The notes beneath the pieces are model-generated. The model was not told the DNA's origin and ran no database searches. It was given only the letters and a program-made list of their open reading frames with translations. Both the position numbers and the translations under genes were made by a program. DNA of 20,639 nt, taken from positions 1-20,639 of the forward strand of contig CAJUJZ010000027.1 in NCBI GenBank assembly GCA_910586745.1, given 5' to 3'. This stretch comes from an uncultured Mucispirillum sp. (lineage in GTDB: Bacteria > Chrysiogenota > Deferribacteres > Deferribacterales > Mucispirillaceae). Within the stretch, counting starts at the first letter, position 1. Every line of letters starts with the position of its first letter. Positions 14,896 to 20,639 of this stretch are shown one piece after another.

Positions 14896-16382
14896 TTTTT
14901 CCAAAACCATGGGCTGAAAAGAATAAATACTGTAAATAATTCTAATCGACCTATAATCATTGAAATAGAAAGGGTTAATTTTACAAAATCTGGCAGAAAT
15001 CCATAATTACTTGCAGGTCCTAATGCTCCAAAACCGGGTCCAACAGTGCCAAGACAGCCAAGCATTGCACTAAGTGCTTCAGTCGGTGTAACTGCTCCGC
15101 TTAATGCTACAATAAATGCACCAGCAAATAAAGTAACCATATAAACCACAATAAAACCCATAACAGTGATAACCACCTTATTAGATACAGAGTTTCCATT
15201 AAGACGCATTGTAAAAACACCTTTTGGGTGAATAAGAGATTTTATATTTATAACTGCCTGTTTAAACATAATGATATGGCGGACAACTTTTATACCGCCA
15301 CTTGTAGAGCCAGATGAACCGCCAATAAAAAATAATACAAGTATTAATATTTGAGCAGCTGGGTGCCATAAATTATAATCTGCTGTTGCATACCCTGTTG
15401 TACTGATAACAGATACTACTTGAAATGTGCCAAACCTTACTGCATCTAAGAAAGATGTATAAGTTTTTCCATCCATTCCAGTAAACCCATTTGGCTGAAT
15501 ATATAAGAAAATGGAAACTAATACGGAGATTAAAACTATAATTAGTGTAAAAAACTTAATTTCAGAATCATTTATTATACTTTTAAAATTACCGCGAACA
15601 GTTTTTATTAATACTAAAAAGTTAAGTGAACCTATATACATAAAAATTATTAAAACCCAGTCAATATATGCTGATGAAAAATATGCAACTGAATTATTTT
15701 TATTAGAAAAACCACCTGTTGCAATAGCACTTGATGCATGAGTAAAAGCATCAAGAAGGTTCATTCCGCCATAAGAAAGCAGCACGATACCTATAATATT
15801 TAATGAAAGATATAATATCCATATATATTTTGCAGTCTGAGTTATTCGTGGAGTAAGTTTTTCCTTTGTAACACCTGTTGTTTCTACATGCATAAGATGA
15901 GTGCCGCCAATACCTAAAAGTGGCAGTATGGCAACAGATAATACAATAATTCCACCACCACCAATCCAGTGAGAAATTGCCCGCCATAAAAGAATAGATT
16001 TTGGCAGCCCTTCTATATCTGATAAAATAGATGCACCTACTGTTGTAAACCCAGAAGAAGATTCAAATATTGCATCATATATATTTGACATTGCTCCTGA
16101 TACATAATATGGAAGTGCCCCAACAATGCATGTAAATACCCATATAAATACAACAAGCACAAAACCGCTTCTTATTGTAATACTTTTTTTCTCTCTGCTT
16201 TTTGAAAAAAATGCAAAAACAGCAGATAAAATAATAATTACAGCCATTGTTTGAAAAAAAGATACAGCCTCATTATGTTCACTATAAATAAGTGCATAGA
16301 GTCCGCAAAAACCCATAAAACATGAAAGTATTAAGTTAATAAAAACAATAGGCCGTAATATTAACCTTAACTGGTGTATCAT
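14892..16382 (-). CDS. trkH: Potassium uptake channel subunit TrkH
   Basis: The membrane part of the Trk/Ktr potassium uptake system, a channel-like protein of four membrane-pore-membrane repeats. In its 496 residues the four selectivity-filter loops can be read, each with the key glycine: SSGFTTVGAS, SSAIATGGFS, ISTTGYATAD and GTVGPGFGALG. The SGSTSGGIKVVRH segment, typical of the TrkH/KtrB family between the third and fourth units, is also present. Numerous hydrophobic helices fill the rest, beginning near residue 12. The start ATG overlaps the trkA stop by four bases (ATGA), with GAGGAG inside the trkA tail as ribosome-binding site, so the two subunits are made together. The stop overlaps the hypF start in the same manner. 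Partner: TrkA. Confidence 0.96.
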   Translation of the reverse strand: MIHQLRLILRPIVFINLILSCFMGFCGLYALIYSEHNEAVSFFQTMAVIIILSAVFAFFSKSREKKSITIRSGFVLVVFIWVFTCIVGALPYYVSGAMSNIYDAIFESSSGFTTVGASILSDIEGLPKSILLWRAISHWIGGGGIIVLSVAILPLLGIGGTHLMHVETTGVTKEKLTPRITQTAKYIWILYLSLNIIGIVLLSYGGMNLLDAFTHASSAIATGGFSNKNNSVAYFSSAYIDWVLIIFMYIGSLNFLVLIKTVRGNFKSIINDSEIKFFTLIIVLISVLVSIFLYIQPNGFTGMDGKTYTSFLDAVRFGTFQVVSVISTTGYATADYNLWHPAAQILILVLFFIGGSSGSTSGGIKVVRHIIMFKQAVINIKSLIHPKGVFTMRLNGNSVSNKVVITVMGFIVVYMVTLFAGAFIVALSGAVTPTEALSAMLGCLGTVGPGFGALGPASNYGFLPDFVKLTLSISMIIGRLELFTVFILFSPWFWKK

Positions 16383-17725
16383 TTATTAAACAGCTCCTCA
16401 AGCTTGCTTATTTCATCATGAGCTACAAATGTTATAAGGCTGTCCCCTTCTTCTATTACAAATGAGCCTGTTGGAATAATTGTTTTTCTATGACGCTGCA
16501 CTGTAATAATCAGACAGCCTGCAGGAAGTTTTAAATCCATTATTTTTTTGCCTACAATATTCTGGTTGCTGCCGCCTACTATAAATTCAATAGCTTCTGC
16601 CTGCCCTTCAAATATTGTATATACATTTTTAATATTACCTTTACGGATAAATTTTAAAATAGCATCAACAGAACTGAGCTTTGCACTGATACAGGAATCT
16701 ATGCCTAAGTTTGTGGCAAGAGTAGTATAGTTCAGCTTGTCAATCAATGCTACCGCCCTTTTTACCCCTTTGCTTTTTGCATAAACTCCTGCAAGAATAT
16801 TTAATTCTTCACTTTGAGTTGTAGTGATTATTGCATCAGTATATGCAATATTTTCTTCTTCAAAAACATCCTGGTCTGAAATATTGCCATTAATAACTGT
16901 AGATTCTGGATAAAGAGCAGAAAGCTCTTTGCATCTTTCATAATCTTTTTCAATAATACGCACATCTTTGCCGTCTTCTATAAGCATACCCGCAATATGC
17001 TTGCCTATTAAGCCGCCGCCTACAAGTACTATTCTTTTCAGCTTATCAACAGTCATACCGGCTCTTGTTAATATTTTATTAAAAGATTTACCAAGAGCAA
17101 CAATATATATATGGTCCCCTGTTAAAAGCTGGAAATCACCTTTTGGAATATGCAGCATTTCATTACGCAAAACACCTGCAATAATAAAATTCTGGTCAAT
17201 AAGAGAGCGGATATCTTTTACTAATACACCATTAAAGATACTGTCATCTTTCACTAAAAAATCTCGCAGCTGTGCATTAGTGCCTTGAAATGCAAATATA
17301 CCGCTTGATGCTCCATGCACTACTGTCTGCACTATATCAAAAGCTGCTTCAATTTCTGGATTTACAAGATAATCTATACCTATTGATGAATTTTTTAAAA
17401 GTCCAGCCCGCATATAGTCAACATTTCTAACACGGGCTATTTTTATAGGTGTATTAAATGCACTGCCTGCCACAAAGCAGGATATCATATTAACTTCATC
17501 TACACTTGTAGCAGCAATAAAAATATCTGCACTTTCTGCCCCTGCCTGTCTTAATACATCAACATTTGATCCTTCACCAGTTACAACAAGACAGTCAAGC
17601 ATATTAGATGCTCGTGCTGCACACTCTGGATCTTTTTCAATAATTACTACATCTTTTTGCTCTGCTACAAGCTGGGAGGCAATATGGGTGCCTACTTCAC
17701 CAGCACCCACTATAACAATATTCAT
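16379..17725 (-). CDS. trkA: Trk potassium uptake regulatory subunit TrkA
   Basis: TrkA is the cytosolic nucleotide-binding ring that gates TrkH. The 448 residues form the usual tandem: two RCK halves, each with a Rossmann NAD-binding domain plus a TrkA_C domain. The first has VGAGEVG (G7-G12) with the ribose-binding acidic residue E30 in VVIIEKD. The second has GGGLIG at 236-241 followed by RIIEKD. The C-terminal halves include FNGVLVKDIRSL and IVGKKIMDLKLPAGCLI. The ATG has an AAGGA site in the ten-base gap after the ExeA-like gene. It overlaps trkH by four bases. No lesion is visible. Confidence 0.96.
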   Translation of the reverse strand: MNIVIVGAGEVGTHIASQLVAEQKDVVIIEKDPECAARASNMLDCLVVTGEGSNVDVLRQAGAESADIFIAATSVDEVNMISCFVAGSAFNTPIKIARVRNVDYMRAGLLKNSSIGIDYLVNPEIEAAFDIVQTVVHGASSGIFAFQGTNAQLRDFLVKDDSIFNGVLVKDIRSLIDQNFIIAGVLRNEMLHIPKGDFQLLTGDHIYIVALGKSFNKILTRAGMTVDKLKRIVLVGGGLIGKHIAGMLIEDGKDVRIIEKDYERCKELSALYPESTVINGNISDQDVFEEENIAYTDAIITTTQSEELNILAGVYAKSKGVKRAVALIDKLNYTTLATNLGIDSCISAKLSSVDAILKFIRKGNIKNVYTIFEGQAEAIEFIVGGSNQNIVGKKIMDLKLPAGCLIITVQRHRKTIIPTGSFVIEEGDSLITFVAHDEISKLEELFNK

Positions 17726-17735
17726 TGCTTTTTCC

Positions 17736-19172
17736 TTATGGTCGTTCTGATATGCTTACATACTGTTTAAATACCCAGCCTGTAAGTGCAGGGGAAAGTC
17801 GTATCTGCACCCAGTCTTCATTTTCAGAAACATATTCATATTTCTGGCCAATGTTTGCAGCTGCAACTCGTGCAGATTCAAGGCTTGGAATTGCACGCAC
17901 ATTCAAAGAATTAGCTAATATATATACATCTTTTGGCTTATCAAATGGAGCTGGTTCTTCTATTACTGGCTGTTCAGTAACCTGTGGTATATCATTTACT
18001 TCTGATTCTAATACTGGAGTATAAGGCATATATGGCTCAGTATCAGTATTATTTTCTGCCACTTCTGCTGTATTATATATATCAGTATTAGCTGCTGTAT
18101 TATCAGTATAATTTTCTGCAGGTGCAATATTTGTTTCTATTACTGGTGCTTCTTTCTGCTCAACCTGAACAGGTGCCTGAATTGGAGTTTCTACCTGCTG
18201 TGTATAAGTATTTGATGCAATCTGTGCAGCAGACTCTTTATTTATTAAATTAAATATTTTATCTGCACCTAAAAAACCAACTAATACTGCAAGACATGCA
18301 ATAACTGCTGTAATAACAAATGGCTTTGCCTTTCCACTCTTTCTTTTATGAGCTGTTGCCATTACATTATTTACACTTGACAAGGCACTTATTAAGTGGT
18401 TTTCAGTAATAGTATGAGAGTTATCTAAAAAGGCAGCAATAATTGTCCTTTCCATAATAGTGTTAATAAGCCTTGGATTGCCTCTTGTTATTTTGGCAAT
18501 ACGCTTAACTACTCCGCCGTGGATTTTAACATAACTTTTGCCTGCTTTTTCAAGATGAGAATATATGTAGTTTTTTATATCTTCCTGTCTTATATTATCA
18601 AGCTTAACATATAAAGTTACACGCTGTTTTAACTGCCTTAAACTTTCTTCATTTAATTTTTCATCAAGCTCTGGCTGACCAGATAATATTATTTTTAAAA
18701 GCTTATCTTTTTCTGTTTCTAAATTAGATAAAAGACGCAGTTCTTCTAATGTTTCATTTGGCAGATTTTGTGCCTCATCTATAATAATAACAGCTTTTTT
18801 GCCCTGAGTTCCTATCTCTATTAAAAAATCACGAAGTTTTGCAAAAAGTGCATTTTTTGTAAGTGATTTATCTACATGTATATTAAAATCTTCCAGTATT
18901 GCCATAAAAAGTTCTTCTGGTGTAAGATTTGGAAATAATATATATGCAGAAACAATATTTGCAGGCAGCTCATTTATAAATTTTTTAATAGTAATAGTTT
19001 TCCCTGTGCCGGGCTCTCCAGTTAATACTGCAAATGGTTCATCAGAATGTATTAAATACTGTAAAGTATCTAATGCATCTATATGCATTTGTGTTGGATA
19101 GTAAAAATCTACATCAGGAGTCCTTTTAAAAGGGTCTTGGTAAAAGCCAAAAAATTCTGTAAATGTTCTCAT
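17736..19172 (-). CDS. ExeA/GspA-type AAA+ ATPase with membrane helix and SH3 tail
   Basis: A 478-residue protein. Residues 1-270 are an ExeA/GspA-family ATPase: N-terminal FGFYQDPFKRTPDVDFYYPT, Walker A GEPGTGKT (52-59), Walker B AVIIIDEAQNLP (D132-E133), and NPRLINTIMERTI late in the lid. A single hydrophobic helix follows (about 285-306), then a Thr/Pro/Glu/Asn-rich linker (about 310-410) and a C-terminal bacterial SH3 domain (about 413-478, NSLNVRAIPSLESARV and WVQIRLSPALTGWV). ExeA proper carries a peptidoglycan-binding domain after the helix; here an SH3 domain takes that place, which may likewise bind cell wall. The cytosolic ATPase would thus connect to the periplasm, perhaps helping secretin, pilus or other envelope assembly. 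It lies 41 bases after the FapA-like gene and ten before trkA. Family is firm; role is inferred. Confidence 0.88.
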   Translation of the reverse strand: MRTFTEFFGFYQDPFKRTPDVDFYYPTQMHIDALDTLQYLIHSDEPFAVLTGEPGTGKTITIKKFINELPANIVSAYILFPNLTPEELFMAILEDFNIHVDKSLTKNALFAKLRDFLIEIGTQGKKAVIIIDEAQNLPNETLEELRLLSNLETEKDKLLKIILSGQPELDEKLNEESLRQLKQRVTLYVKLDNIRQEDIKNYIYSHLEKAGKSYVKIHGGVVKRIAKITRGNPRLINTIMERTIIAAFLDNSHTITENHLISALSSVNNVMATAHKRKSGKAKPFVITAVIACLAVLVGFLGADKIFNLINKESAAQIASNTYTQQVETPIQAPVQVEQKEAPVIETNIAPAENYTDNTAANTDIYNTAEVAENNTDTEPYMPYTPVLESEVNDIPQVTEQPVIEEPAPFDKPKDVYILANSLNVRAIPSLESARVAAANIGQKYEYVSENEDWVQIRLSPALTGWVFKQYVSISERP

Positions 19173-19213
19173 ATTTTCTTGTATGCCTCTATCTATTTTT
19201 TATATATATTACA

Positions 19214-20639
19214 CTATACTTCTTTATTTTGTATAGGTTTATTGATTATCTCTCTTGAAAGCTCGTTATATGTAAACTCCACACGGCTCATTTCTGATTT
19301 TATTGTTCTAGAAATATTTAACATCTTCAATTCAACACCTGGATATATAACATTCTCCACTATTATTTTAGGTGCATCACATACAGATTTACGCATTAAT
19401 TCATTATATTTTTTTTCAAGCAGCGGCAGTCTGCGTTTAAATGCATCTGAACTGTCAAGCAGCATTTTTACTTTTGGATTGTTTTGTATTTTTGGGTCTT
19501 GAATATTTAATTTTGATAAAACATCATTTATCTTTTCCATAGATTCGCTTAACTGAGTTATTTCAACCTTTATTTTCTCTGCCTTATTTTGCAAAAGTGG
19601 TGAATAACCAAGATTAATTTCCATTTTACCAGAATTTTTTGAGCCTAAATGTGTAGCATGCAGTTCAGAAAATATATCTAATACTCCACCACTTATAATT
19701 GTATCTTTACCAAGAGCCGTAACCTGTGCTGCTTCTATATTTGAATTAAAACAGTATTTCTCAATACTTAACTCGCCTCCAGCAGAAATATTTGCATTTT
19801 CGCAGTATCCCACTGAAATATTGCCACCTGCCTTAATATAGCCTTTATTGATAATACCCTTAACCCCTGTTTTTATAATAATGGAATGAGATGCTTTCAA
19901 TTCAGCATTTTCAACTATACCTTCTACTATAATATCATCAGCCTCAATAATAAACCCTGACTGAACATTGCCCGTAATTTGAATAGTCCCTTCAAATCTT
20001 AGATTGCCTATATGCATATTGACATCACCATTAACCTGCAGCATAGGCAAAACACTTACCGTATTCCCACTTAATATTATATGACCATTATATTTTGAAC
20101 GGTATTCTGTTTTTTCAAGGTTTGAGTATACTCCTTCAACTACTTCTACACTTTTATCTATACCCTCTTGAGCTTTTATTATATTACCAGAAATATCCCT
20201 GCCGTCCATGCCTTTATCTGGTGGAGTGCGTTTTATAACAAGCTGGTCTTTATTTACAAAGATAAATTTTGTAAACTCTTTATAGTTTACTTTACCATTT
20301 GGTAAAAGCTGTGGTTTTATATTAGGTTTTTCAAAAAGAAATTCTATATTAGCATCTTTTCCTTGAACTGGGGGAGTACCCTGACATATTAATATACCTT
20401 CTACAATATATCCTTCATTTAAAAGCTCTATTGCTTCTTTTAAGGCTTTATCATCAATATTTCCCGGACTGATTTTATGTTTTTCCGTTAAATTAAGCAC
20501 TACATCCTGATATTTTATTTTTCTATCTGTATTTATGCCTGGATAGAAAGATACTCTTGCACTAAGCATATCATCAGAAACTAAAACTTTAATAATAGGC
20601 TCAATAACCCTGATAGTTTTAACTTCTAAAATATAATCG
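19214..20639 (-). CDS. FapA/DUF342 polymer-forming protein (5' end outside window)
   Basis: The frame ends with TAG at 19216-19214 and is open to the window edge. An ATG at 20569 is not the start, because the codons before it (about 23, including IIKVLVSDDMLSARVSF) continue the family's N-terminal domain. The visible 475 residues hold part of the FapA N-terminal domain, with GTPPVQGKDANIEFLF and a PPDKGMDGRDISG turn. A beta-helix follows with repeated short strands rich in G, N and I (about residues 170-320 of the visible part: VNGDVNMHIGNLRF, GNVQSGFIIEADDIIVEG, ISAGGELSIEKYCFNSNIEA). A coiled-coil tail ends it. FapA/DUF342 proteins form bactofilin-like structures; in Vibrio a relative affects flagellar-pole assembly. 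It is upstream of the ExeA-like gene in the same operon. The symbol is withheld because specific function is unknown. Confidence 0.85.
   Translation of the reverse strand, partial: DYILEVKTIRVIEPIIKVLVSDDMLSARVSFYPGINTDRKIKYQDVVLNLTEKHKISPGNIDDKALKEAIELLNEGYIVEGILICQGTPPVQGKDANIEFLFEKPNIKPQLLPNGKVNYKEFTKFIFVNKDQLVIKRTPPDKGMDGRDISGNIIKAQEGIDKSVEVVEGVYSNLEKTEYRSKYNGHIILSGNTVSVLPMLQVNGDVNMHIGNLRFEGTIQITGNVQSGFIIEADDIIVEGIVENAELKASHSIIIKTGVKGIINKGYIKAGGNISVGYCENANISAGGELSIEKYCFNSNIEAAQVTALGKDTIISGGVLDIFSELHATHLGSKNSGKMEINLGYSPLLQNKAEKIKVEITQLSESMEKINDVLSKLNIQDPKIQNNPKVKMLLDSSDAFKRRLPLLEKKYNELMRKSVCDAPKIIVENVIYPGVELKMLNISRTIKSEMSRVEFTYNELSREIINKPIQNKEV

Overview
The window is AT-rich (roughly 30% G+C by eye) bacterial chromosome that is almost entirely housekeeping. 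The LapB-like protein, TrkA/TrkH, HypF, FapA-type and ExeA-type proteins, together with heavy use of ATA and AGA codons, suggest a low-GC Gram-negative bacterium. My best guess is a Deferribacterota member such as Mucispirillum; this is inference from gene content and style, not a database match. I see no tRNA, rRNA, CRISPR array, intact insertion sequence, prophage or defence system.

Left part (+ strand, 1-3167): the 3' end of a LapB/YciM-like gene, then mutS (mismatch repair) and a small zinc-ribbon protein, closely spaced and probably co-transcribed.

Middle-left (3168-4625): about 1.46 kb with no intact gene. It is a gene graveyard. It holds a + strand lipoprotein pseudogene of the cyclophilin-like fold with one nonsense and three frameshift lesions (3197 to about 3640), two minus-strand reading-frame remnants (3587-3907 and 4072-4328), a run of nine C (4055-4063), and a short stretch that resembles an insertion-sequence end (about 4362-4392).

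Centre (- strand, 11365 down to 4626): a tight operon gpsA - ilvE - polA - GGDEF protein - hisD, with gaps of 33, 3, 19 and 1 bases. It joins phospholipid precursor synthesis, branched-chain amino acid transamination, DNA repair/replication, a c-di-GMP-type signalling protein and the last step of histidine synthesis. The PolA lacks the proofreading metal ligands, and the GGDEF protein lacks the inhibitory-site arginine.

11366-12627: a single DUF4340 membrane-anchored protein gene with its own promoter (TTGTTA-16-TATAAT) and a clear intrinsic terminator.

Right part (- strand, window end down to 12628): fapA-like (5' end outside the window) - exeA-like AAA+ ATPase with an SH3 tail - trkA - trkH - hypF. 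TrkA/TrkH are the two parts of a potassium uptake system and their genes overlap by ATGA. hypF, needed for [NiFe]-hydrogenase cyanide ligand synthesis, is coupled to trkH in the same way. The FapA/ExeA pair suggests cell-surface or polar assembly functions.

No new biological system is evident. The most unusual pieces are the decayed region and the odd operon partnerships. Several start codons were re-assigned from ribosome-binding-site position (hisD, gpsA, hypF), and the fapA-like frame runs open to the window edge.
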